Below, in pieces: positions 1-10,457 of a stretch of DNA of 64,000 nt (within the stretch, counting starts at the first letter, position 1; every line of letters begins with the position of its first letter). Source of the stretch: Euclidia mi. Its lineage: Eukaryota; Arthropoda; Insecta; Lepidoptera; Erebidae. The stretch spans positions 17,929,326-17,993,325 of the forward strand of contig OX123182.2 of NCBI GenBank assembly GCA_944739405.2, given 5' to 3'. A program made the position numbers and the translations under genes. The notes below the pieces were generated by a model. The model ran no database searches and was not told where the DNA came from. It worked only from the letters and a program-made list of their open reading frames with translations.

Positions 1-39
1 TGTCGATCAGAAAAAATTGCATCTGTCAAAAAGATCAAG

Positions 40-333
40 CTAACTTGTACAGGGTATAGATAAATATATCTCAATTTTATCGGGCTTCAATATTTTCTCC
101 TTTCTTAATACTTGTTTCCATTCACCATCTACCTCTTCTATTACTCTTTTCCCCGCTTCTTTGCTTACTCGTAACCCTTTTTCTTCTTTACCAATAACTA
201 AATTATCTTCTTGATGGAATTCCATATCTTCTCCCACTGACATGCACTCCTGTTCGCTCCCTAATTCCGATCTCTGATCGTCTCCCAAAACTAACGTATA
301 TCCGTTTTCCAAATCAATGTTTATTTCATCCAT
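40..333 (-). pseudogene. Possible LINE ORF1 (gag-like) fragment
   Basis: An open frame of 97 residues reads leftward. It is acidic at the N-terminus (many D/E, including a VGEDMEFHQEDN stretch) and lysine-rich at the end (EWKQVLRKEKILKPDKIEIYLS), then stops at 40-42. It is preceded upstream (about 340-520) by a short GC-rich segment unlike the surrounding AT-rich DNA. An acidic-then-basic layout behind a GC-rich leader would suit the start of ORF1 of a non-LTR retrotransposon, but no zinc knuckle or RRM is visible before the stop or the window edge. A chance ORF is a real alternative. Assignment is inference only. Confidence 0.25.
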
Positions 334-849
334 TTATACATATGTTTGTGTCGGCCGCCGCTCGCAGGCAGCCGGCACCGCGGCACGGCCGAGCGCGATG
401 ATAGTGCGCGCGACCGATCGTAAACAAATGACGTAATAATGACGCGGGACAAAACCAAGACAAAACGCACGTCTACCTCGATCGAATACCGAATCGAGAC
501 TCTATACGACCTACATGTTGTAAACTACGCCTTCTTATAATTGTATTCACGTCAAGTCAAAAGTCCTTTGCGACTATAAACTAAAATATGCTCCAAATAA
601 ATTTCAAGGGCACGAAAAATATACTGAATGACTACAGCTTATAGTTAAATCCATCATATGAATAGATAGATCGTAACAATCCTATTCAAACAGATATGAA
701 GATGCGGTAAAAAGTTACACTATTAAAATAAAAACACGATAGAGGATTGTGACTCACAGACAATGAGTCATTCCTCGGCTCACCTCGACATGACGCCTGA
801 TGACGTCATTTGGCGGATATCGGTCGATGTTTTTACGTTTCGTGAACAA
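334..849. other. Unassigned stretch with short GC-rich leader
   Basis: Positions 340-500 are GC- and CpG-rich relative to the rest of the window; the remainder is ordinary AT-rich DNA. A perfect CRE palindrome TGACGTCA lies at 801-808, about 40 bp upstream of the tRNA-like gene. No coding signal is seen on either strand. Confidence 0.4.
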
Positions 850-934
850 GACTCGTTAGCTCAGTAGGTTAGAGCGCCGATATAAACTAATGCTTGACCA
901 TCGGAGGGCGGAGGTTCAAATCCTTCACGAGTCA
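850..934 (+). tRNA. tRNA-like gene with oversized anticodon loop (isotype not assignable)
   Basis: A cloverleaf folds by eye. The acceptor stem is GACTCGT (850-856) with ACGAGTC (927-933), all seven pairs perfect, plus discriminator A934. The D stem is GCTC/GAGC, the anticodon stem CCGAT/ATCGG, and the T stem GGAGG/CCTTC with one G-T. The A box TAGCTCAGTAGG and B box GGTTCAAATCC are close to consensus, and a T6 terminator lies at 938-943. The anticodon loop is 18 nt (882-899) rather than 7, so an intron of about 11 nt is implied. Placing it after position 37 gives anticodon AAA, which is not a normal eukaryotic anticodon. It may be an intron-containing tRNA I cannot assign, a pseudogene, or a tRNA-like pol III element. 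Confidence 0.6.
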
Positions 935-1277
935 GCCTTTTTTATTATTCCGATGCAATTTTTTATTATTGTATTATTTTTATTTATATCCTTTATAGCG
1001 TTGCGACGTTGCGAGATATTAAAATAATATTGTGAGTCTTACAAAACCTGGTTAATTTAATTTCCAGCGGCCTGACAGATTATGGAAATATCGAAAACAT
1101 AGTATAGGTACTTTATTATTGTACTATTTTTATTACTTAAATTAGAAAGATAAAATATTTATGTGACGCAGGTTTTTACAAATACTTAATATACGACATA
1201 CCACACCTAATTCAGAGTATTGCACACTCTGTTCTGACTGTTAAAGAGCAAAGACGCGATTGGATGTTTTACGAATC

Positions 1278-1773
1278 AAGCTGTGCGTCCACCGGATCGG
1301 AATCGGAGCGTACGGAGCGGAAGGATTTGTTGCTTTGTATTAATTTCTATGAAACTGCGTGCACTGGATCGGCATTTCTACGCCAGAGACCGGTATTTGT
1401 GCTGATGACGTCATCCGCAGTGAACGCATCATTGGGATTCCGAGCGTTTCAAGTTCTGACGTGTTTTCGGCATTAAACTGTAGGCAAAAATACTTATTCA
1501 CGATGAACGACGATGTTTTAATTACTTTAGTAGAGTCATATGAATGTACCCAAAAATCTATGATATTCATTATTTATGATATTCATCAAATGTATAATAT
1601 TCTCCGAAAATTAATCTACAACAATATCCTCGTCACTATCCTCCTGCTTTAAAAATACCTAAATTGCCGATGCTGAATCCGAATGCAGTGGACGCACCCC
1701 ATCGGCATTTTGTAAATGACTACGCTCCGTCCGCTCCGTACGCTCCGATTCCGATCCGGTGGACGCGCAGCTT
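1278..1773. mobile_element. 496-bp MITE-like element with 44-bp terminal inverted repeats
   Basis: The left end (1278-1321) starts AAGCTGTGCGTCCACC and continues with GGATCGGAATCGG. The reverse complement of the right end (ending at 1773) is the same apart from T/C at one position over about 44 bp. The TIR motif (gtgcgtccac...atcgga) recurs inside both ends near 1350-1375 and 1680-1710, giving subterminal repeats. There is no transposase ORF, so it is non-autonomous. No convincing TSD was found, so the superfamily is left open. Confidence 0.8.
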
Positions 1774-2842
1774 TAGTTGCCACTCACGACCTTGGCCTTG
1801 AGTTTGGTTTTAGCGATCACGCACACACTCGCAGTTTGTTACAAACTTATTTAGATAAAACGAAAAGCAGACGACGTAAGTACACATATAATGTTATCTC
1901 AAAAAAATATAATTATTTTCGATATGAATTATACCTAAGTAATTTAATCACCTTACTAAAATAAAAACACAACCACGGCTGGTGTAAACTTCGGGGCAAA
2001 TAATAAATTACACTACATACACCCGTTAAATAAACAAACAGAATATTAATGTGTACAAATCGTAAATGTATAAAAACAATTTAAAATATCGTCGGCTTTG
2101 AGTACCACAACAGAACATTTTTGAGTCTGTCCGCTGTCAGTTGATATAAAAACAGTGGAAATTATAGGTAGGTACCGTATTTTATATATTTCGCCATAGG
2201 TAACTTTGCTAAGAAATATTTAAAAAATAACAGCGAAAAGCATAGAGCTTTTAAATAATATTTATCAATGTGGATACTGGTTGACATAATATCTTCTAAT
2301 CTTCTTTGGTTTACGCGAATGTTACTTAGAACTTACCCATTGAAATTAATTTACATAGGGACCTACAGTTTACGGATTTTATCACGTTATATTGGTTTCA
2401 CTTCAATAAAACACCTAAACCGAATGATCTAGACACTAGATTTTTATTTATTACTAGCCGACGCCGCGACGTTTTGAATTCTGTACAGGATTCATGGTCA
2501 CGACGGCACGGTCTGCCGTATCCGTAAAGTGTAGTTTAATTTTAATGTGGGTACTTTGAATTGCTTACCAATTACATTTTGTGATTGTCAGAACTTGAAA
2601 TAGTACATGCACCGTGGTATTCTACTGTTATGGAATATCTCTCGGTCACCTACGGCCACCTGTTCCAAGATATATAACATTTGATAGTACCTTATATTTT
2701 GCAATGCTTATGTGTTCTGAGAATAATTGATCAGTATGCATAATCTATCTTTCTTCTGTCTGTCCAACGTGAACACGATAAACTCAACTTCAAAAAATTG
2801 ATGAATTTAGGTGAATCATTTACGTAGGATGTGATGTGCCCG
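1774..2842. other. Unassigned AT-rich stretch
   Basis: No coding signal is visible. At about 2453-2475 the phrase actagccgacgccgcgac resembles the start of a common lepidopteran dispersed repeat, but too little of it is present to classify. Confidence 0.3.
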
Positions 2843-2893
2843 TTAACGGCAATAAAAATTCATGGCGAAGTGTGGGTGTAATATTACACCTCT
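2843..2893 (+). repeat. SINE family 1, 3' internal fragment
   Basis: The stretch from ggcaataaaaattcatgg to attacacctctgcct matches the middle-to-tail portion of SINE family 1 as seen at 27640-27690. It stops abruptly at about 2893, where SINE family 3 sequence begins, so this is a breakpoint or an insertion junction. Confidence 0.6.
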
Positions 2894-3190
2894 GCCTCTG
2901 CTTATTAACGCTCGCCCCGTACTTGAGCACGTTAAAAAACCGTCGCTCTCGCCTGCCATGAAGATCGTTCAGAGTCACTACGGGGAGTCAGTACCCTTAA
3001 GTAAACTGATACCGGTCTTAGCCATGGAATATCGCTATCCCTTTGGGTTGCGTAGGTGGGAAGATAGTCTCTCTGTAGAAATGCTAATATTCTGTCATAT
3101 CTGGTTAGACAAGAAAGCAAAATCAATCTTTAACAATAAAGTCTTGGATGCAACTGAGATAACGCTAGAAGTTGATGATGATTCGTTGTT
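2894..3190 (+). repeat. SINE family 3, headless copy
   Basis: From gctcgccccgtacttgagcac through gccatgaagatcg, gccatggaatatcgctatcc and a terminal aacgctagaagttgatgatgat, this aligns by eye with the fuller copy at 32807-33183. The tRNA-like head is missing. Its tail is the (GAT)n type shared with the LINE fragment at 41005-41406. Confidence 0.65.
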
Positions 3191-3224
3191 ATTTGTAGCT
3201 CAATAACGCTCATAAATTGGTGCT

Positions 3225-3400
3225 CGATTTTTTTTTTATCATTTCGTTTCATCCTAGAGACGTCCACTGCTAGAATTAAGCCTTTCCAAAAGTTCGACAC
3301 ACGGATTGTGCTTGAGCCGCCCGCATCCAACCGCTTCCCGCGATCGTAACCAGATCGCCAGGCCTGCTCCTGCTGCGTCGACCGGTACGTGATCGCCACT
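3225..3400 (-). pseudogene. LINE 3' end fragment (C-terminus of reverse transcriptase polyprotein)
   Basis: Read leftward, one frame gives the phrase VTIAGSGWMRAAQAQS, then LAVDVSRMK in a nearby frame. The same module recurs in the decayed copy at 42447-42708 as QRWIRVAQDRSM. It belongs to the C-terminal tail downstream of the reverse transcriptase in a family of insect non-LTR elements. The copy is strongly 5'-truncated and retains no catalytic domain. Its 3' flank is a T-run on the plus strand (an A-rich end on the coding strand). Confidence 0.55.
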
Positions 3401-3905
3401 CTAAAACCCTTCTGCCCCAACGGCCATCGGTTTTTCGAGCTACCCTAAAATAATAAATAAAATAATCGAACTATAACAAAACTGCGGTAACAGTAACACA
3501 ACAATGTTTTTCCTACACGTCACCTATCATAAATCCACCACGCATATCAAGTCAAATAAAACGCAGAACAATGTCGCGTATTAGCAAAGATTTAGCGACA
3601 TTAAAACATCGCAATGGTTGAACAACAACGATAAATACATTAAATACGACTATAAAAGTTGGTCTAACTTCGACCCCGATACTTCCCGCCCGCAAACTCC
3701 GTCCTCCGAGAGACGAATGTTTTGACATGACTTAAAAGTCGACGGCGACTTAATGCTGAGAAGTGTGAAAGCTCCATTTTATTTGTAAATGTTTTTAAAA
3801 AGAAATGATTTTTTATAATTTTAACTTTAATGTTGTTTGACCTGTGCGTGGTGAAACCGTGACACAGGATCAAGTTCGCGATAATTGCCAATTTAATATA
3901 TTTTT
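3401..3905. other. Unassigned stretch
   Basis: No coding, RNA or repeat feature is recognised here on either strand. Confidence 0.3.
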
Positions 3906-3910
3906 TTATA

Positions 3911-3993
3911 GACTCACGCGTGTATCCCCGAAGGCGTAGGCAGTGGTGTAATATTTAACCCCTTTCGTCATGAATTTTAGGTCCCACGTAATA
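3911..3993 (-). repeat. SINE family 1, 3' fragment
   Basis: The reverse complement reads attacgtgggacctaaaa, then a tail ending ccttcggggatacacgcgtgagtc, which is the 3' third of SINE family 1. The 5' tRNA-like part is absent. Confidence 0.65.
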
Positions 3994-4463
3994 AAAATAA
4001 GCAATGACTCGGAGTTTGTTTTTGCCTTTCCTCTCAAGAAGTCATTTAGCTAGGAAAAGCTGGCATCATCTAGAATAGGATTTTTGAATTGTGTAAGTGT
4101 TGTAAACAAACAAAATGTAGAAATAATTCTTTATGTCTTCAAACAAGTCAGTGGGTTTAAATTTCAGAGATTGTGCGTCGTCTATAGATCTCTTCACCGA
4201 GCTATCGCTGCTTACTGCTCAGTAAACAATGACTGGATTGCTGAATGTATATACTGCTAAAATTGATATGTGACTTATTGTTAGTCTGAATTACACTGAC
4301 TGTTTATAGAGAAATAGCACAATTGCATAATGAATTACCTTATAAAAGTAATGATTATAATAAGTTTGAAACAGCTTTATGAACTGAACAAATAATGTTA
4401 AAGAAACGTAAGTTCTAATCATCTTGATCAATATTGAGTCATCCAGTGACCACCGCTCAATTA

Positions 4464-4735
4464 TGCTAGCTGTTTCCCGCGGTTTTACCCGCGTCTTGAG
4501 GGAACTACTTCGCGTACCCGGTTAATTTATAGCCTAAGTTACTCCTTGTTACACCAACTATCCGCCAGTGAAAGTCTCGTCAAAATCGGTCTAGGCGTTC
4601 TAGAGATTAGCGAGAACAAGCAGACAGACAGACATACAGACAGACCGACAGACCGACAGACCGACAGACCGACAGACCGACAGACCGACAGACCGACAGA
4701 CCGACAGACCGACAGACTGACAGACAGACAAAATT
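4464..4735 (+). repeat. Interspersed repeat B with a long GACC/GACA microsatellite tail
   Basis: About 150 bp (tttcccgcggttttacccgcg ... ccgccagtgaaagtc ... gattagcgagaacaag) precedes a tandem run at 4619-4729 built from gaca and gacc units. A second copy in opposite orientation lies at 57446-57613 with the same body and a short caga tail. An anchored 3' microsatellite that differs in length between copies suits a retroposon 3' end. The cysteine-, serine- or threonine-rich ORFs over the microsatellite are artefacts of the repeat. Confidence 0.75.
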
Positions 4736-5149
4736 GTAATAAATGTCATTTCCGTATATATACCGTGTATACATCCATTATGCATTAAGTAAAACAGACA
4801 CTCGATTTTATTTATGTGTATAGAGTATGTATAGATTAATTTCGCCCTTACTTTCAAACCAAACGGCCAATTTTAATGAATTAAAGACTAAATAATGAAT
4901 TAATAATTAACTAATAAATTTGTGACAAAGTAGTTTATTTTGATAAGGAGTAATGACATGTGTAAAATAAATGCGTTTAAATGAAGTCCTAATAAAATTC
5001 AAGATTTTTAAATAAAAACATGGTTGTTGTACTTAACTCGAAATAGATAGGTATAGTGTGTCGTGGACTTTTTTGTAGATATTCTTAACATCTTTAATTA
5101 ATTAGAACATTTTATGGTTCTATCTTTTATAGTTTAGGCGGCGTACGCC

Positions 5150-5382
5150 AAATAACGAACTTTTTGGTATGATTTTTACACCTTGGGTCCGAAAACCCCA
5201 AATGTCTTACGGAACCCTATTTTTCTAAAATAAAATGTACCCTATGTTACTCGCAGGTAATGTAGCTTTCTAATGGTGAAAGAATCTTTAAAATCGGTCC
5301 GGTAGTTTTTGAGTGTTTATCCATTACAAACAAACAAACAAAATACAAATTTTTCCTCTTTATAATATTATTATTAGTGTAG
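5150..5382 (+). repeat. Retroposon-type 3' end with (AAAC)n run
   Basis: The sequence contains ttacggaaccctattttt, then aaaatcggtccggtag, then tacaaacaaacaaacaaa and a short AT tail. This arrangement recurs across lepidopteran genomes as the end of a dispersed repeat; the class is uncertain. There is no ORF. Confidence 0.45.
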
Positions 5383-5608
5383 ATAAAAAGAAGTAGATAC
5401 GTTACCTACGTATTAATCAATCCGTAGAAACGGAACACTAACGCACACATCGATAACTCTATATATTACTTTAATTTCGGTTGACAAGATGTGTCAGATT
5501 CACTATGACGCCGGCTCGCGACGTCACACACACATGTCAGACTTGCCAACTGGCTTATGTTTAGCGTCCTGCTTTTGGTACGTCTATAACGTATCTACTT
5601 CTTTTTAT
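5383..5608. repeat. 22-bp perfect inverted repeat bracketing 182 bp
   Basis: The left arm 5383-5404 begins ATAAAAAGAAGTAGATAC, and 5587-5608 is its exact reverse complement. The interior is GC-mixed without coding potential. It could be a small TIR element; no TSD is evident. Confidence 0.6.
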
Positions 5609-6625
5609 GTAACATCATTGTCATCGCTAGTGTAACTTATGCCGAAACATTGAGATTAACAGAAGGTAGGTATTTCAACTTTATTTTTGTGTTACATACA
5701 TATTATTAAAGTAAAGATCTCCTAATGTACTATGTAACTAATAAACAAGTATCTATTACCATTTACATCTCAACATATTTCCTTATGCAAAATATCGTTC
5801 TATTTTCCCCCCAAAAGTAAAGTCATTTCCCATCGACGTCACGGCTGACAGTGATGGGCATGTCAGAGCTATGAGCCTCCCCAGCTTCGAACCCTTGAAA
5901 GAACGATAAAACTTATGGGAAGCAACATTCAACAGAAACATTTACACAAAAGTCTGGTGCATGTTTCATCTTTTGTGAACGTTTGGTTGAAGTTTACGTG
6001 TTTATGGGGTAGCGAGAATTCATGTCGATGCCTTACGGCCAAAAGAGGCTAACCGCCACTTTACAAACTTTACAAGAGAGTAGTTTAAAGTTCAAAATAA
6101 GTGAAAAAAAATCATAGAAAATTTTCTGTACGTTCCAAAAGTTTCAAAATTTAACCATATAGTTTTTGATTAGGTCCCTACGAAATGGCATTGTTATTTA
6201 AAACAAATCACACTCCTAACACTATTTACTGTCGCTTACCCTCAAATGGTCCTAATTATACTAACAGGAAAAAAGGCCAAAAAAAAACAACTCAATTAAT
6301 GAGTTCCAACCCAAATGATTTAACTGCAGCATTTATTTTATTACTGTTCAAGAAAAAGAGCATACCTGTGCTTTTTCTGTTCATCAAGTGGAGCCAATAT
6401 GACATAACCGGCTATTGGTTAATGGCAGAAGAACAAGGAAATTGTAATAAGTTAATTATCTATAAAAAATACAATAAGCCCTTTTATACAACGCGAAAAC
6501 ACATTGTGATTAATTCTTGTAAAATTATACATACGTACCTAAATACATACATTAGTTTTTAAACTGGCTAACCGACTAAGGTATGAATAAAAAAAGAGAG
6601 AAATTGTGCTCAATCAGTCTTTATT
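5609..6625. other. Unassigned stretch
   Basis: Mixed AT-rich sequence. The longest frame (6185-6562) is K/N/I-rich and low in complexity, with no recognisable domain, so it is not called as a gene. Confidence 0.3.
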
Positions 6626-6628
6626 TTA

Positions 6629-6863
6629 AGGCCTTGCCACACGGCACAATTTTACGTCCAACTTGACTAAATCACTTGATGAAATCGTGACGTGTAGACG
6701 CCAGTCGTCCAACTCAAGTTCATCGGATGGGCGGTACCACCAGATTTTAACCAATCGGGTGGACGGAATGAAAATCAGTGATTTAATTGTGTCGTGTAGA
6801 CTGGCAAAGCCAATTTGATTGAAAATTTGATCAGTGGTAAAATTGTGCCGTGTGGCAAGGCCT
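6629..6863. mobile_element. 235-bp MITE, Harbinger-like, TTA target-site duplication
   Basis: The termini are AGGCCTTGCCACACGGCAC at the left and its inverse at the right; the inverted repeat extends about 26 bp with essentially no mismatch. TTA lies directly outside each end (6626-6628 and 6864-6866). A 3-bp TWA duplication is the pattern of the PIF/Harbinger superfamily. There is no ORF, so it would depend on a transposase in trans. Confidence 0.85.
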
Positions 6864-6929
6864 TTAGAAAATTAAACAAAACAATTGTTACTCATTGTAA
6901 TTTAATCTTGCATTATACGTTCATGCTGA

Positions 6930-7135
6930 CATTCTAGGTATGACAAAAAATATAAACTTAAAATTTCGTATCTAAGGACCACTTTTAGATATGACAATAA
7001 TAGTAAACTTAAAATTTCGCAATTATGGACTTACTCTTAAGCATGACAAAAGAATAATTAACTTAAAATTGTGTACTTATGGACTACTCTTAGGTATGCC
7101 GTATGATAAAAGAATAATAAACTGAAAATTTTTAT
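6930..7135. repeat. Decayed tandem array, about 4 units of 50-60 bp
   Basis: The units share the sequence (t)aggtatgacaaaa..ataa-aacttaaaatttcg..nnatggactac. Unit starts fall near 6934, 6988, 7039 and 7092. Divergence between units is substantial, so the array is old. Confidence 0.65.
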
Positions 7136-8095
7136 CTCAATTTTGTTTAAATTTATGATATGTACGAGGGCGCACAACTATTTTATAGATTACCTACCTA
7201 ACAATATAAAATAATCTAAATCGTTACAAATATTTAAAAAACAAATAAAACAACACATTATAAACACAAATTAATATTAATACTAACAGCATAATGTTCT
7301 TGCCTTGCCACATCTAGTAAATTAACATCTTTACGAAACCGGCCGGGCCGTATGTTCTGTCAGTTTATGTGCAACTACCTGCTTATTCTTAACAATATTT
7401 TACTAATTAAAACTTACTGTCTTGTTTTCGGTGATCTTTATGTTAATTTAAAACGACATAAAAATTAAATTAAGGTGTGAAAGTGATAAAAGGAGATTGT
7501 AAGTTAATATTGATAACTAGTATTGTTTTGTATACCTACGTGCGTTAACTACCTATGTGTAATGTGTGTTTCTCATGTAAGTGAATATTTTATTCTTATG
7601 AGAAATAAAGAATCTTTAAACCGTATATAAAACCAGTAAAAGCACTTTAATCACTAAAATGTATTTACCATCATCGCATAAAATTTTCTTTCATCTATTT
7701 TGTGGAAATAATTTCTAAAGTGAGTCTTAAGATTATTTAGTTTACAACTAGACCGCACCCGCAGAACCTGATGTATCTTCATTCGATGTATTTGTTATAT
7801 TAATTATTGACTCATTTGGCTCTGGGTAATCGAAATTATTTTTTCTTGGATTATGGAGGCTTACGTTACATCTCCTTAGTGATTTGTCAATGATATCAGA
7901 TGCCCGTTGTTTTTGAGCCATAATGTGATCCTGAAACGCGATAATTATTTTAAAAATTACATCCGCTCGTAAATTTGCGTGAAGTCTTCTATTCTCATTT
8001 TAAAAATTGTATCGGGCACCAAAATTAGAACGCTTGCGCAAAAAACATACTTCTAAGTTTCAGCACACTTATTCACCCACCCACTCACTCACTAA
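7136..8095. other. Unassigned AT-rich stretch
   Basis: No coding signal. At 7600-7625 aaataaagaatctttaaa resembles a polyadenylated 3' end, possibly an old retroposon tail, but nothing upstream is recognisable. Confidence 0.3.
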
Positions 8096-8099
8096 TCAC

Positions 8100-8430
8100 C
8101 CGCTTTTTTACGTGGTAAAATCATCAAAGGAGACCTCTCCACTCTTGGTTGAACGGAAGGGACTGTCAGACTCGTACTCACTTAAATCCACGGTGTCCCT
8201 TCAACAGCCCTTTGCGTTCCAGGGTCACGGTGACCTGTTAAGTTAGTACGCGACCCGGTAGGCGTTTGGTCCTTGCCGTCCGCATTTCCGCGTCGACGGT
8301 CGCCGTAAATCGCCTCGCGACGTCCGTTGCCGGGGGAGTCCCCCGCAGCAAAGAAACTACCCAAAACAACCGTGTACGGTGAAGACATGCGTCAGGCGGA
8401 AGGTGAGGACACCGTGGCAGCCTCCAGCTA
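8100..8430 (+). repeat. GC-richer dispersed repeat fragment
   Basis: The segment starts tttttacgtggtaaaatcatc, goes through gagacctctccactc and gggactgtcagactcgtactc, and ends in a CpG-rich stretch to about 8430. The opening phrase is one I recognise from a dispersed lepidopteran repeat. No domain is visible in the overlapping frames. Confidence 0.4.
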
Positions 8431-8570
8431 CTCCACAAAGAGGGTTCTTACTATCGCTTTTGCGGTGTATCCATTCATTCGCACTCACCCATCCACTCAC
8501 TCAATCGATAAAACAATGATGATGACACATGTCAAATCAGTCACGGTGGCAAATCTTGAGGCAGAATAAC

Positions 8571-9069
8571 AATTTGCAAAAGAGGGACCTACTAACGTGC
8601 GCTAATATGTGTGCAAAACAAACGTGTTTTTATTCTCTCACTCTCATAGTCCCATAGGTAATTCGACACAACAGAGTTATATCAGTCGCAGGATTAACTC
8701 TTGACTGTTAATGAGAATTCATCAAAAAATCCAATAATTCCTTGCTGGCCCAACCTGGGATTCGAACCCTTGATTATGATCCTAAGCCAGGCCAGCCAAC
8801 AAAAACTCTGGTACTTATTTAACCATTCAGTATAGTCTGAACGAGATAGCAAAATAATGACTTCTTACCAATAAAACTTAAAATAGCTAATTAGAATACA
8901 CTATAGATAAATATAAAAGTCTATTAAAATAATGTTACCGTTTTATTTCCTTCGAAAAACTTCGCGCCAAACGGACTCGCGAGCACGCGGGCAGGCCTCC
9001 TGCACTCGGCCGTACCTACAGCGATAAGTGCCTACACTTTCGCACGGCTTCCAAGTCCGCGTCCGACGC
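8571..9069. other. Unassigned stretch with GC-rich end
   Basis: The segment 8945-9069 is GC-rich and abuts the foldback element. The sequence ggcccaacctgggattcgaaccc at about 8746-8768 resembles a reverse-strand tRNA T-arm and could be a SINE head remnant. Confidence 0.3.
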
Positions 9070-9689
9070 GTCGCGCTAGGGTTGTCGACTTGCCGCTGCT
9101 ACTATAATATTTATTCAACGTCTATCTACCTACTTGACCACGTACCTAATAATAAATAATTATCCTATAAGTATCCTATCCCACTATTTGAGCTCGTAGC
9201 AAAAGCCTCAAAAATTCTGGTCGTTTATATTTTCACTACACTAATTCTTAGTTATTTCCTAAACGCGTGGACCGATTTACATGATTCAAACTGATAAAAT
9301 GGTTTTTGAACTAGATCTTTAATTTGACACATAATCGTTGAGATATCTCTACAAACAAAACATCAAATTTTCAAGTTTTTCTCGTAAAATAAATAAAATC
9401 AAACTTTCAAGTTGCTTTCGACACACATCCGTTAAATGAGCAACACTTTGCACCAGACTTGTGATGAGACATTTTTGTTGTTCACTATTAAAATTCACGT
9501 TACTAGCAAGCTTTGCGCGCGAGCGGTGACAGTCAACTAACAACGCGTATCCGTGTGGTTGACGGCATAGAATACAAGTGTCACCACCCCCTATCTTGCC
9601 GTGGGTGTCGTAAGAGGCGACTAAGGGATAACACGATGCAAATAGGTACCATCTTTGCGTAGAGACGGAAAACTCGACATCAAACCCTA

Positions 9690-9963
9690 TACGACTACCT
9701 AGTTGGTCTCGCGGCATAAATGTGCGCGTGGGATCGGGAGGTCCCGGGTTCGATTCCTGGGTCGGGCAGTGTTATTGGGTTTTTCTTTCACGAAATTCTC
9801 AGTAGCAGCACGGAGTCTGGAAATGTGCCCGGTACGGCAATAGGCTCGCCCCTTATTACGTGGGACTAAAGTATATCTGGCGAAAAGTGGGTGTAGAAAT
9901 ACACCTCTGCCTACCCCTTCGGGGATAAAAGGCGTGACGTTATGTATGTGTATGTATGTGTGT
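9690..9963 (+). repeat. SINE family 1, full-length copy
   Basis: The tRNA-like head carries an A-box-like TGGTCTCGCGG and B box GGGTTCGATTCC. The conserved body follows (cagtagcagcacggagtc ... ggcaataggctcgcccc ... attacgtggg). The tail is ctgcctaccccttcgggg...aaggcgtgacg, ending in a tatg-repeat run that abuts the right arm of the foldback. Length is about 270 bp. It is nearly identical to the inverted copy at 50184-50450, so both are probably young. Confidence 0.85.
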
Positions 9964-10183
9964 ATTTTACGAGAGCAACTTGAAAATTTGATTTTTTGTT
10001 TGTTGAGATATCCCAACGATTATGGTGTCAAATTAAAGATCTAGTTCAAAAACTATTTTATCTGTTTGAATCATGTAAATCGGTCCACGCGTTTAGGAAA
10101 TAACTAAGAATTAGTATAGTGAAAATGTAAACGACCAGAATTTTTGTGGTTTTTCTTCTACGAGCTCAAATAGTGGGATAAGA

Positions 10184-10457
10184 TAATAATAATAATAATA
10201 TTCTACCACATTCACACAACACCATCTAGTCCCAAACTAAGCAGAAGCTTGTACTATGGGTACTAGATAATGGATAAACATACATATATACTTTTTTTTT
10301 TTTTTTTTGTAAATACATACATATTATACATAGAAACACCCAGACCAAGACAAACATCCATGTTCACGCACACAAATGTTTGACTTGAGCGGGAATCGAA
10401 CCCGCGACCTTCGGCGTAGCAGTCGCTTACACTCCCGCGGCGCCAACCGGTCGTCAT
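10184..10457 (-). repeat. SINE family 5 (tRNA-derived), inserted in foldback arm
   Basis: Read leftward from 10457, the head ends with B box GGGTTCGATTCCCGC. A body (atttgtgtgcgtgaacatgg, ggtctgggtgtttctatg) and an internal A-run (T18 on the plus strand at about 10292) follow. The distal part runs ccatagtacaagcttctgc ... tttgggactagatgg and finishes in (ATT)n. It interrupts arm sequence that is continuous in the left arm at about 9174, so it inserted after the foldback formed. Confidence 0.8.

Noticed and set aside
4619..4729. CRISPR-like periodicity
   Set aside because: Four-base microsatellite in a eukaryotic repeat tail; no spacers.
4546..4857. Threonine/arginine/aspartate- or cysteine/serine-rich repeat proteins
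   Set aside because: They are translations of the GACC/GACA microsatellite on each strand.
6185..6562. A 125-codon K/N/I-rich frame
   Set aside because: Low-complexity AT-rich translation with no homology I can recognise.
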